A stretch of 9,433 nucleotides of DNA from an uncultured Nitrospina sp. (GCA_950072225.1 CATMOP010000059.1:1-9433); one strand, 5' to 3'; positions 1 through 6,790 are shown, counted from the stretch's first letter. Notes: generated by a model not told the origin, from the letters alone. Translations and numbers: made by a program.

Positions 1-116
1 TTGGTCTTCATAAAATCTGTTAAAGACTGCTCCGCCTCCCGGGTTCTGTCATCAGTCATGCGATTGAGAAAGTTTTTCCAGTTCTTGCCAAAAGAAAATG
101 TAATATCTTTTTTCAT
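1..116 (-). CDS. Class I SAM-dependent methyltransferase, N-terminal fragment (cut by window edge)
   Basis: An open frame starts at an ATG (116-114, minus strand) and runs 38 codons off the left edge. The peptide begins MKKDITFSFGKNWKNFLNRM and continues with an acidic, helical stretch ending near DFMKT. The FSFGKNWxxFL opening followed by a helix resembles the N-terminus of many small class I SAM-dependent methyltransferases. The SAM-binding GxGxG region would lie outside the window, so the family call rests on the leader alone. No clear Shine-Dalgarno precedes the ATG. A perfect TATAAT on the minus strand (155-150) lies 33 bases upstream of the start. The DNA is AT-rich (17 G/C in bases 61-120), like the neighbouring sagB-like gene and unlike lysA. 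Substrate cannot be inferred. Confidence 0.55.
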   Translation of the reverse strand, partial: MKKDITFSFGKNWKNFLNRMTDDRTREAEQSLTDFMKT

Positions 117-149
117 GAAAATAAAAGAGTGGAAAGAAGGCTTTTCACG

Positions 150-155
150 ATTATA
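150..155 (-). promoter_or_regulatory. Candidate -10 box for the methyltransferase gene
   Basis: On the minus strand the hexamer at 155-150 reads TATAAT, a perfect sigma70 -10 match, 33 bases before the methyltransferase ATG. No convincing -35 is present at 16-18 bases (the region reads about AAAGTA). It lies immediately downstream of the duplicated lysA 3' end. Confidence 0.35.
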
Positions 156-170
156 ACTATGGTTTTAGAA

Positions 171-205
171 GCTACTTTATTTCTTGCCTTAAGATATCAT
201 CCAGA
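171..205 (-). repeat. Direct repeat copy A: detached duplicate of the lysA 3' end
   Basis: These 35 bases match 1887-1921 in the same orientation with two adjacent mismatches (TA here, CG there). Read on the minus strand they encode LDDILRQEIK followed by TAG, whereas the true lysA C-terminus is LDDILRQETK followed by TAG. Upstream of the repeat in that frame there is no further LysA similarity. Together with copy B it brackets a 1.7-kb segment whose only gene is the sagB-like dehydrogenase. Confidence 0.9.
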
Positions 206-230
206 TGGCCCAGAAAACAGATACCCTGTT

Positions 231-1850
231 TTAAGCATAAGCTGGCAGGGTTGTCAGTCGTGTATCCTCCACGGGTCCACCCACGGTAAAATGGTAGAGG
301 CTTTGGTAACTCATGTCCTGAATCCCAAAAACCTGATGGACAGGATCATCAAAAAAACAGCCTATTCCGGTACTACGAATTCCACTGACTTCTGCCTGCA
401 GGTAGAGAATCTGTCCTATGGCGCCACATTCCCAGTAAAGACGGGGATAAAACCACGAACCCTGTTTTTTTAGAGGTTCTTCAAAAGCGCTGATCATACC
501 CAAACTAAAACAACCTTGTCTGGCGATGTCCTGTCCACATGATACGGATGCTGAGACACCCATAAAGTCACCTTGCTCCAGAAAAAATAAATCCAATTCG
601 GTAGAACAACCTTCCGGTTTTTCCCATAAGAAATCTGGCTTCAACCTGGATTTCAAGTCCTCAATATGTTTTTTGTTTCGCACCAGGAAATATAAGCCTC
701 CGGGCAATTCATCCACCCGATGTACGAATAATCCCAAATGCACATTGGGTTCCCAGGGTAGTGTTTGAAAAGGAAGGGGGCAGGCCTCGGGAATTGTTTT
801 TATTAGAAATTGATAGAAAGTGTCCCGTTTCATTGTAGTTTGTCCGTCCATGGCAACAGCACTTCTTCGTTGGTGAATGGCTTTTCTTAAGGAAAAACAA
901 TCATCAGAAATTAGTTTTAATAATGACACTGTCTCAGAATTAAAATTCGGATAGGTTTCAGTAAATGGTTTTATCGTGTTTTGAGAAACCTCATCTATGT
1001 CTGACCAGGGAACATGAGCCTGGCTGAGGATATTCGGCGTTCCATTCCAGTTTAAATTGGTAAAACTATCCAGGAACGATTGCTTTTCAAAATTCCAGTC
1101 ACTTGAAATTTCATTCGGTGAAACAGCCATCAGACAATCCGGTACTTCTACCTCCTCGTCACTCTTTTTTGTTAATCCAAGAATCATTTCTAATTCATTA
1201 CCGCCGAGTTGATCCATTAAAACTGCTCGCCAACCTAATCCAGCGCAAGCGATGTTAATAGCCGCCAAAGCATGCCCCAGGTCGTGATGGCAGTACCGAA
1301 AAGCCCTCATGCCGTACTTCCAGGCTTCCCGCCAGTAAATAGAACTCAAGCCGATAAAGATCGTATTAGGGGGTAAGCCATTCAGCATTTTTGTCCATTT
1401 TTCGATGGTGAAGGTAGCCCGAACTTCTAAACCATGTGACAAAGGGCTGTAATGAGAAATGAAAGGATTTTGCGAAAGGCCTTCTAATGGCCCGGAGATC
1501 AGGTACCCTTCGGTAGGATGCAAATTGCCGCTCGATGGGTTGACCCTTAGCGCCCATTTGGATCCTTGGAAGCTCTTCCAGGCTGATATGGCGAGACTAT
1601 CAAAAAACAGTTGGGAGATGGACTCGAAGTTCAAGGGAGAAACTGGAATCGTGGACGATTGGAGGGCTTCCGAAAAGAAAGGCTTTTTTGTTAAGGAAAA
1701 TTTTTTTAAGGGAATGACCTCTGCTCCTTCGTACCGCCGGAATGGATCGGGTTGAGAATCCCAATCCAGGTAACCTGGGCCTGGGGCAAAGGAATGATAA
1801 CCGTGTTTGGAGGATTGATGATAGCGGAATATTTTATCTAAGGTAGACAT
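231..1850 (-). CDS. SagB/ThcOx-type nitroreductase-fold dehydrogenase (two tandem domains)
   Basis: This 539-residue protein has two nitroreductase-like halves. The N-terminal half carries the family opening (RYHQSSKHGY, then DWDSQPDPFRRYEGAEVIPL, about residues 9-48). It also has the FMN-site segment RVNPSSGNLHPTE (102-114) and a helix GMRAFRYCHHDLGHAL (180-195) typical of SagB/ThcOx-like proteins. A second domain starts around residue 318 with RKAIHQRRSAVAMDGQ. Family members are FMN-dependent oxidoreductases; some oxidise azolines to azoles in RiPP clusters, but many are orphans of unknown substrate. No YcaO cyclodehydratase or precursor peptide is visible here, so a RiPP role is unproven. 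No signal peptide or membrane segment is seen, so it is probably cytoplasmic. It starts 37 bases after the lysA stop with GAGG close to the ATG, so cotranscription with lysA is plausible. It is clearly more AT-rich than lysA (sampled 60-base lines 28-43% versus 52-60% GC), consistent with later acquisition. Confidence 0.85.
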   Translation of the reverse strand: MSTLDKIFRYHQSSKHGYHSFAPGPGYLDWDSQPDPFRRYEGAEVIPLKKFSLTKKPFFSEALQSSTIPVSPLNFESISQLFFDSLAISAWKSFQGSKWALRVNPSSGNLHPTEGYLISGPLEGLSQNPFISHYSPLSHGLEVRATFTIEKWTKMLNGLPPNTIFIGLSSIYWREAWKYGMRAFRYCHHDLGHALAAINIACAGLGWRAVLMDQLGGNELEMILGLTKKSDEEVEVPDCLMAVSPNEISSDWNFEKQSFLDSFTNLNWNGTPNILSQAHVPWSDIDEVSQNTIKPFTETYPNFNSETVSLLKLISDDCFSLRKAIHQRRSAVAMDGQTTMKRDTFYQFLIKTIPEACPLPFQTLPWEPNVHLGLFVHRVDELPGGLYFLVRNKKHIEDLKSRLKPDFLWEKPEGCSTELDLFFLEQGDFMGVSASVSCGQDIARQGCFSLGMISAFEEPLKKQGSWFYPRLYWECGAIGQILYLQAEVSGIRSTGIGCFFDDPVHQVFGIQDMSYQSLYHFTVGGPVEDTRLTTLPAYA

Positions 1851-1886
1851 CGTCCTCTTTATTAGTCCGGTTCTGTGGGTTATGGA

Positions 1887-1921
1887 GCTACTTCGTTTCT
1901 TGCCTTAAGATATCATCCAGA
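1887..1921 (-). repeat. Direct repeat copy B: genuine lysA 3' end
   Basis: This is the right-hand copy of the 35-base direct repeat. It covers the last ten codons and TAG stop of lysA plus one base beyond. The other copy lies at 171-205. Similarity ends sharply on both sides, so the repeat is confined to the gene terminus, as expected for an attachment-like site or a short duplication. Confidence 0.9.
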
Positions 1922-3126
1922 GTTTGGCGGCTTCGGGTCTGAACGCACTGGTCGCCATCGACCACCACTTCGGGGATGAGCGGCTGGGAATTGTAGTTTG
2001 ATGACATGACGTGCCCATAGGCTCCCGCCCCGCCGATGACGATGCAGTCTCCCGGTTTTGGCATGGGTAGTTTGCGGGCTACCGGTTCTTCATCTTTTTG
2101 TGTCAACACGTCGCCGGACTCACAAACCGGCCCGGCAACGATGAGGTCCTGTTCCGGCCCGAGGTCATCACCGACAAACCAAATAGGGTGGAACGATCCA
2201 TAGGCCATGGGGCGAAGGAGGTGGCAGAACCCGACATTGGTCAGCACATAGTCGATGCGTTTGCCTTCTTCATCAAAAGTATGGTTGAGGGACCGCACTT
2301 CTCCGATCAAGGTTCCGCAACCCGCCACGAACCTTCGGCCCGGTTCAATTTCGCAGACAATGTTCCGCCCGAAATGATCCTTTAATAGTTTTTCCCGTTC
2401 ATCAATAATGGCTTTATAGCCGGAGATATCTTCCTGCGGTTTATCGGGATCATATTGGTAGGGCAGTCCACCGCCAAAATTTACCGTTTCCACTTCTTCA
2501 AACTGTTTGGCGAATTCCACCAGTTTTCCGGTAATGCGTTTGAGATGTTCCATATCTCCGCCAGAACCAATATGCATATGCACTCCGGAAACGGTCAGCC
2601 CATACTCTCGGGCAAGACGTTTGACCTCATCCAGATTCTGGTACCAGATTCCATGTTTGCTGTACGGTCCGCCGGTATTAGTTTTTTTTGAATGGCCCAC
2701 ACCCTCGCCGGGATTGATTCGTATTGAGATTTTCGGGGAACCGGCACCCGTTGTTTTCAGGGCCTTGCCATATTCTGCAACCATCCCCAAGGTGCCGCAA
2801 TTGCAGTAGATGTTATTTTCGAGGCAGAACGTTACATCGTCGTCGTTGAAAAATACATCGCTGGTGAAGCAGATATCGTCAGTTTTGAATCCTGCCCGCA
2901 GGGCGCGTTGTATTTCAAATATGCTGACCGCATCAATTTTTACTCCGTTGTCGAGCATTTCTTTAAGAATACGGACGTTGGAATTGGCTTTCATGGCGTA
3001 CCGGGTAACGGGAGCCAACTTTTTGATCTCGGCTATCGAAACACGAAGGATTTCCAGGCTGTATACATAAACCGGGGTGCCGAATTGGCTGGCAATATCC
3101 CGTACTTCTATATTTTCAATTTTCAT
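1888..3126 (-). CDS. lysA: Diaminopimelate decarboxylase
   Basis: This PLP-dependent fold-III decarboxylase (alanine-racemase-like barrel) converts meso-diaminopimelate to L-lysine, the last step of lysine synthesis, in the cytoplasm. At 412 residues it is close to the usual ~420. Visible motifs are YAMKAN with the Schiff-base Lys46, HIGSGG at 185-190, the phosphate-binding GGG at 218-220, EPGR at 261-264, CESGD at 335-339 (cysteine contributed across the dimer) and GAYGHVMSSNYN at 368-379. The CESGD plus EPGR pair favours diaminopimelate over ornithine or carboxynorspermidine decarboxylase. The start is supported by GGAAG shortly upstream of the ATG and by motif spacing. It is divergent from speA across 141 bases, with a TATAAA -10-like box at 3181-3176 on the minus strand. 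Its last ten codons are duplicated at 171-205. Confidence 0.95.
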   Translation of the reverse strand: MKIENIEVRDIASQFGTPVYVYSLEILRVSIAEIKKLAPVTRYAMKANSNVRILKEMLDNGVKIDAVSIFEIQRALRAGFKTDDICFTSDVFFNDDDVTFCLENNIYCNCGTLGMVAEYGKALKTTGAGSPKISIRINPGEGVGHSKKTNTGGPYSKHGIWYQNLDEVKRLAREYGLTVSGVHMHIGSGGDMEHLKRITGKLVEFAKQFEEVETVNFGGGLPYQYDPDKPQEDISGYKAIIDEREKLLKDHFGRNIVCEIEPGRRFVAGCGTLIGEVRSLNHTFDEEGKRIDYVLTNVGFCHLLRPMAYGSFHPIWFVGDDLGPEQDLIVAGPVCESGDVLTQKDEEPVARKLPMPKPGDCIVIGGAGAYGHVMSSNYNSQPLIPEVVVDGDQCVQTRSRQTLDDILRQETK

Positions 3127-3188
3127 GGATTCTTCCAGATTATGGATTCAAAAAGATGACTTGACCAATCCCGATTTTATAGCATAGA
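3127..3188. promoter_or_regulatory. Divergent promoter region of lysA and speA
   Basis: For lysA (minus), TATAAA at 3181-3176 is a good -10, but the -35 at 17 bases is weak (TTCTTT). For speA (plus), two weak alternatives overlap it: TTGACC (3161-3166), 18 bases, TAGATT (3185-3190); or ATGACT (3156-3161), 16 bases, TATAGC (3178-3183). The second would start transcription near 3190, at the edge of the structured leader. The boxes of the two genes overlap, so their expression could interfere. Assignment is by eye only. Confidence 0.4.
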
Positions 3189-3234
3189 TTAGTGGAGCAA
3201 AGAATCTCTTTGTTTCCAATTGAAATTCCACTAA
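3189..3234 (+). promoter_or_regulatory. Possible three-way-junction structure in the speA leader
   Basis: TTAGTGGA (3189-3196) is perfectly complementary to TCCACTAA (3227-3234). Enclosed are two smaller hairpins that almost fill the gap: CAAAG/CTTTG (3198-3202 with 3208-3212, loop AATCT) and TTTC/GAAA (3213-3216 with 3222-3225, loop CAATT). Only one base on each side is left unpaired at the junction. It could be a leader RNA fold, or the outer repeat could be a DNA operator. No known riboswitch class is recognised. Confidence 0.4.
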
Positions 3235-3249
3235 GCGTGGCCAGCGTGA

Positions 3250-3264
3250 TACCCCGGAGGGGTA
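3250..3264 (+). promoter_or_regulatory. Hairpin covering the speA Shine-Dalgarno
   Basis: TACCCC (3250-3255) pairs perfectly with GGGGTA (3259-3264), loop GGA. The Shine-Dalgarno GGAGGGG (3256-3262) forms the loop and 3' arm, seven bases before the GTG start when counted from GGAGG. If formed, this six-pair stem would hide the ribosome binding site, suggesting translational control of speA. Confidence 0.55.
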
Positions 3265-3267
3265 GGA

Positions 3268-5214
3268 GTGGGGAAAATTTTAAGGAACAATTCTGCTGTG
3301 ACAAAATGGACCATTGACGAAGCCCGCGAGCACTACAACATTAAAGGATGGGGGGCGGGTTATTTCGATATCAATTCCAAGGGAAATATTGTTGTGCGCC
3401 CTGACAAGAAGAGCGCATACCCTATAGACCTCAAAGAACTGGTTGATGATATCCAGTCCAAGGGATATTCTCTGCCTGTCCTGATCCGTTTTTCAGACAT
3501 ACTTAAAGCAAGCATCGCCAACCTTGCCAACTCGTTTCAGAACTCCATTGAAGAATATGGGTATGAAGGCCAGTATAACGGGGTTTACCCTATCAAGGTC
3601 AACCAGCAAAGGCAGGTGGTGGAAGAGATTGTAAAATTCGGACAGCCTTTCAATATCGGACTGGAAGCGGGCTCCAAGCCGGAATTGCACGTGATACTCG
3701 CCATACTTGATAACCCGGAAGCCTTGCTGGTCTGCAATGGTTATAAAGATGAAGCCTTCATCCGTCTGGCGCTGATGAGCCAGAAGCTGGGCAAGAAGGT
3801 TTTTATCGTTGTGGAAAAACTCGATGAACTGGCATTGATTGAGAAAGTGGCTAAGGAACTGGGAGTTCAACCCAATATCGGGCTCCGCATCAAGCTGGTG
3901 AGTGCGGGGCAGGGGCGCTGGTCCTCATCAGCCGGAGAATACTCCAAGTTCGGACTGAACACGATGGAACTGATGGAAGCCCTGGAAATCGCCAAAAGTA
4001 AAAATATTCTCGATTGTGTCAAACTGATTCACTTTCATCTGGGAAGCCAGATCACCAACATCCGCAGGATCAAAGACAGTCTCAAAGAGGTAGGGCGGTT
4101 CTATTCCGAATTGATGAAGTTTGGATGTAACATCCAGTACATAGATGTTGGCGGTGGACTGGGTATCGACTATGACGGGTCGCGGTCCACCTGCGCTTCC
4201 AGTACCAATTATTCGGTGCAGGAATATGCCAACGATGTGGTCTATCATTTGCTGGAAATCTGCAAGGCAGAAGACCTGCCACACCCGAACATCATCTCCG
4301 AGTCTGGCCGGGCTATGACCGCGCACCATTCCATTCTTGTCTTCAACGTGCTGGATGTAACCAGTTTTCCGGAGTGGAGTGAGCAGATTGAAATTGCAGA
4401 TGACGCGCCCGAAGTGGTGAAAGAAATTTTTGATGTGCTGGATTTTATCTCCAACAAAAACCTGATCGAATCGTGGCACGACGCTGTCCATTTGAAAGAC
4501 GAAGCGCAAAACCAGTTCCTTCTTGGCCTGATCTCTCTGAATGACCGGGCTATGGCCGAACGTATTTACTGGGGCATTGGCCGTAAAATTGAAAAACTCA
4601 GTTCCCGGCTGAAATTTTTGCCGGATGATATCCGCAGTCTTAAAACCAAACTGGCCGATAAATATTTCTGCAATTTTTCAGTGTTCCAATCGGTTCCAGA
4701 CTCCTGGGCCATTGACCAGGTGTTTCCAGTCGTTCCCCTAAATCGCCTGAATGAGGAGCCCGACCGCGATGCGACGCTTGAAGACCTCACATGTGACTCG
4801 GATGGAAGGATCGACACCTTCATTGGTACCCATGGCGGAACCGAAAACACGTTGAGGGTACACTCCCTGCAGCCGGGAGAAACCTACTCCCTTTGCATTT
4901 TTCTCACAGGTGCATATCAGGAAATTCTTGGAGACCTGCACAACCTGTTCGGCGACACCAACACGGTTCACGTAGCACTTAAAGAAGACGGGTCGCTGAA
5001 CTACGAGCAGATCATCGAAGGTGAAGATGTGACGGATGTTTTGGACTATGTGCAGTTCAGCGCCGATGAACTTGCAGGACGCATAGACGGTTTCCTGATT
5101 GGGTGCGTACAAAGGGGAGTGGTCACGCAAAAGGAAGCCGATGATTTTCTCGCTCTCTACAAGGTGGGTCTGAACGGTTACACCTATCTGGTGAAACCGG
5201 GCGAAATAGATTGA
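3268..5214 (+). CDS. speA: Biosynthetic arginine decarboxylase
   Basis: This PLP enzyme decarboxylates L-arginine to agmatine, the entry to putrescine and spermidine by the agmatine route. At 648 residues it matches the E. coli SpeA class (~658) and is full length. Visible features include the N-terminal YNIKGWGAGYFDIN (23-36), the Schiff-base lysine in YPIKVNQQRQVVEE (Lys110), SAGEYSKFGL, HFHLGSQI, VGGGLGIDYDGSRS and SESGRAM. Late in the protein are FSVFQSVPDSWAIDQ and CDSDG with the catalytic Cys509. The GTG start fits the family N-terminus and follows GGAGG by seven bases; no upstream ATG is usable. The Shine-Dalgarno lies within a perfect hairpin. It is divergent from lysA and convergent with the M48 protease gene. 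No agmatinase or agmatine deiminase gene is in the window. Confidence 0.97.
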   Translation: MGKILRNNSAVTKWTIDEAREHYNIKGWGAGYFDINSKGNIVVRPDKKSAYPIDLKELVDDIQSKGYSLPVLIRFSDILKASIANLANSFQNSIEEYGYEGQYNGVYPIKVNQQRQVVEEIVKFGQPFNIGLEAGSKPELHVILAILDNPEALLVCNGYKDEAFIRLALMSQKLGKKVFIVVEKLDELALIEKVAKELGVQPNIGLRIKLVSAGQGRWSSSAGEYSKFGLNTMELMEALEIAKSKNILDCVKLIHFHLGSQITNIRRIKDSLKEVGRFYSELMKFGCNIQYIDVGGGLGIDYDGSRSTCASSTNYSVQEYANDVVYHLLEICKAEDLPHPNIISESGRAMTAHHSILVFNVLDVTSFPEWSEQIEIADDAPEVVKEIFDVLDFISNKNLIESWHDAVHLKDEAQNQFLLGLISLNDRAMAERIYWGIGRKIEKLSSRLKFLPDDIRSLKTKLADKYFCNFSVFQSVPDSWAIDQVFPVVPLNRLNEEPDRDATLEDLTCDSDGRIDTFIGTHGGTENTLRVHSLQPGETYSLCIFLTGAYQEILGDLHNLFGDTNTVHVALKEDGSLNYEQIIEGEDVTDVLDYVQFSADELAGRIDGFLIGCVQRGVVTQKEADDFLALYKVGLNGYTYLVKPGEID

Positions 5215-5316
5215 GGGCACCTCTGAAAATTATTTTTGGCCATGAGTGACCCTTATGCAATAAGGGTTAGCGAGTTGCCGTAGAGAAAATTACTGAATAA
5301 ATAGAGGTCCCCTTAA
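5211..5316. repeat. Palindromic intergenic unit with terminal inverted repeats (MITE-like or bidirectional terminator)
   Basis: The left end TTGAGGGCACCTCT (5211-5224) matches the reverse complement of the right end, TTAAGGGGACCTCT (from 5303-5316), at 12 of 14 positions. Centrally, ACCCTTAT (5249-5256) and ATAAGGGT (5260-5267) form a perfect eight-pair hairpin with loop GCA, extendable by a G-T and a T-A pair. The unit fills the gap between the convergent speA and M48 genes and includes both stop codons. There is no long T-run after the central stem, so it is not a canonical terminator. The inner flanks pair poorly. A decayed MITE with TIRs about 10-14 bases long is a reasonable alternative. 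Confidence 0.5.
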
Positions 5317-5963
5317 TCCCCTTCCATCGCAGGTTCGGGTTTTTCGTAAAAGCTTTTTATCTGTTCGATACGCTCGTTCGTTGTTGGGTGGGTGGAGAAA
5401 TAGCTGGCCTCATCCGATTTGCCTCCGGACTCCTCGCGGAAAATTTGAAACACTTCAATAAAATAATAAGGAGACAAACCGGCTTTTTGTAAATAGCCCA
5501 CTCCCAGTTTGTCGGCTTCCAGCTCCTGCGGGCGGGAGAAACCACCCACTACAACCGGTTTCACCAAATACTCCGCATAGCCTACCCCCGGCACAAACAC
5601 ATTAGCCACCGAAAAGGCGATGGATGTAAGAATGGAAACTCCCAGCGTGGAATAATAATGACCCGCCTTTAAATGGCCAATTTCATGTGCCGCTACCGCG
5701 ACCCTCTGCTCTTTTGACAATTTATACAAAAGATCATCGGTGATATGGATGTCGTTGCCCGAGGTCACCCAGGCGTTGGAATAGTCGACATAATGCACGA
5801 CGGCGTTGTACTCCTCATCAGGGAAATTGGCTAGCGCAACTGTATCCACCGCTGTTTTCCATAGAAAGAGGTCATAGACGCAACTGGCACAGTCCTTTAC
5901 TGGAGTGGTCTGGCAACCAACCAGAACGGTAATTATCAGGATAAGATGAAACTTTTTCTTCAT
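5313..5963 (-). CDS. M48-family metalloprotease, predicted lipoprotein
   Basis: This 216-residue zinc protease has a lipoprotein signal: MKKK, a hydrophobic stretch, and lipobox LVGC with Cys17 as the predicted lipidation site. The zinc motif HEIGH is at 93-97, a third ligand Glu147 sits in ELEAD (147-151), and a THPTTNERI segment typical of M48 peptidases lies near the C-terminus. The compact size and lipid anchor resemble small periplasmic or outer-membrane quality-control proteases of the LoiP/BepA type, without the TPR domain of BepA; substrate is unknown. A hydrophobic stretch (about 107-126) may be buried or membrane-associated. It lies 35 bases downstream of the IMPase gene on the same strand, but a terminator-like hairpin is in between and no Shine-Dalgarno is visible. 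The start is chosen because it gives a complete lipoprotein signal. Confidence 0.9.
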   Translation of the reverse strand: MKKKFHLILIITVLVGCQTTPVKDCASCVYDLFLWKTAVDTVALANFPDEEYNAVVHYVDYSNAWVTSGNDIHITDDLLYKLSKEQRVAVAAHEIGHLKAGHYYSTLGVSILTSIAFSVANVFVPGVGYAEYLVKPVVVGGFSRPQELEADKLGVGYLQKAGLSPYYFIEVFQIFREESGGKSDEASYFSTHPTTNERIEQIKSFYEKPEPAMEGD

Positions 5964-5978
5964 TGTAGAAGCGGGCAG

Positions 5979-6000
5979 AAAACCCGGCGAGGGTTTTTTT
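5979..6000. terminator. Terminator-like hairpin between the IMPase and M48 genes
   Basis: AAAACCC (5979-5985) pairs with GGGTTTT (5991-5997), loop GGCGA. Read on the plus strand it ends in seven Ts. Read in the gene direction (minus) the stem is followed by TTTT then C. It would act best against plus-strand transcription and perhaps as a partial terminator after suhB on the minus strand. Confidence 0.5.
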
Positions 6001-6790
6001 ACTCTTTACTGGATTGCAGGATACTCACCATCTCCTGGTGGATCAGGCCGTTGCTGACCAAGATCTCCTCATCGTAAATTGTAACCGGACTTCCATCAAA
6101 TTTCGACAGGGTGCCTCCGGCTTCCGTTATGATTAACATTCCCGCGGCGACATCCCAAGGGCTGAGCTTGAGTTCCCAGAATCCTTCAAACCGGCCCATT
6201 GCCGTATAAACCAGGTCCATCGCTGCGGAACCGGGACGGCGAACTGCCTGGCAGGCCTTCATGAACCGGCAAAAATGGTTCAAATTATCGTCCAGAGAAT
6301 GTGCCACTTTGGGGTGGAAACCGGTGACCAGCAGGCTTTCTTTCAACGTGGGAATTGTGGAAACCTTGATGGACTTGTTATTGAGGGTGGCTCCCTTGCC
6401 CCGTTCGGCAACAAACAACTCATCCAGACAGGGGTTGTACACGACACCGACTTCCAACTGGCCTTCGTGCTCCAATCCGATCGAAACACAATAGCAGGGG
6501 TAGCCGTGCGAATAGTTCAGCGTACCATCGAGCGGGTCAATGATCCATTTGCTCGGTGATGGGTTGCCTTCGGCATTGCCCGACTCTTCCGCCAAAATAT
6601 CGTGCTCGGGAAAGGTTTTCTTGATTCGGTCGATCACCGCCCGCTCGCACAGAAGGTCCACCTCGGTTACCGGATCATAAAATTCTTTGTAAGAAATTTC
6701 TCCGATGCTGTCTTTGCGGTCACGTAGGATCTTGCCTGCGGCCAACGCCGCTTCCACTGCTACTTTTACAGCGTCGCTCATTCCAGCCAT
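5999..6790 (-). CDS. suhB: Inositol-monophosphatase-family phosphatase (SuhB-like)
   Basis: This Mg-dependent, Li-sensitive-type phosphatase of the IMPase/FIG superfamily likely hydrolyses inositol-1-phosphate or related sugar phosphates; SuhB homologues also act in rRNA transcription antitermination. It is 263 residues, the normal length. Metal-binding motifs are complete: EES at 68-70, WIIDPLDGTLNY at 82-93 (Asp85, Asp88), and PWDVAAG with Asp213. The first ATG (6790) lies inside mnmA. A second ATG, at codon 4 (6781-6779), overlaps the mnmA stop as ATGA, so the true start may be there, giving 260 residues and translational coupling. It is third in the rsmD-mnmA-suhB set. The family includes CysQ and fructose-bisphosphatase relatives, so the symbol reflects the closest-looking branch rather than a proven substrate. 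Confidence 0.88.
   Translation of the reverse strand: MAGMSDAVKVAVEAALAAGKILRDRKDSIGEISYKEFYDPVTEVDLLCERAVIDRIKKTFPEHDILAEESGNAEGNPSPSKWIIDPLDGTLNYSHGYPCYCVSIGLEHEGQLEVGVVYNPCLDELFVAERGKGATLNNKSIKVSTIPTLKESLLVTGFHPKVAHSLDDNLNHFCRFMKACQAVRRPGSAAMDLVYTAMGRFEGFWELKLSPWDVAAGMLIITEAGGTLSKFDGSPVTIYDEEILVSNGLIHQEMVSILQSSKE

Noticed and set aside
214..232. AAAACAG/CTGTTTT hairpin at the sagB-like stop codon as a terminator
   Set aside because: The stem is AT-rich, overlaps the stop codon and on the minus strand is followed by TCTGGG rather than a T-run.
129..473. 114-codon plus-strand open frame over the left repeat copy and the sagB-like 3' end
   Set aside because: It runs antisense to the conserved dehydrogenase and through the lysA remnant; no family resemblance.
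3928..4509. 193-codon open frame on the minus strand inside speA
   Set aside because: It is fully antisense to a well-supported enzyme gene, shows no recognisable motif and has the composition expected of a shadow frame.
4738..5220. 160-codon open frame on the minus strand over the speA 3' end
   Set aside because: Antisense shadow of the conserved speA C-terminal region, with no domain and no ribosome binding site I could support.
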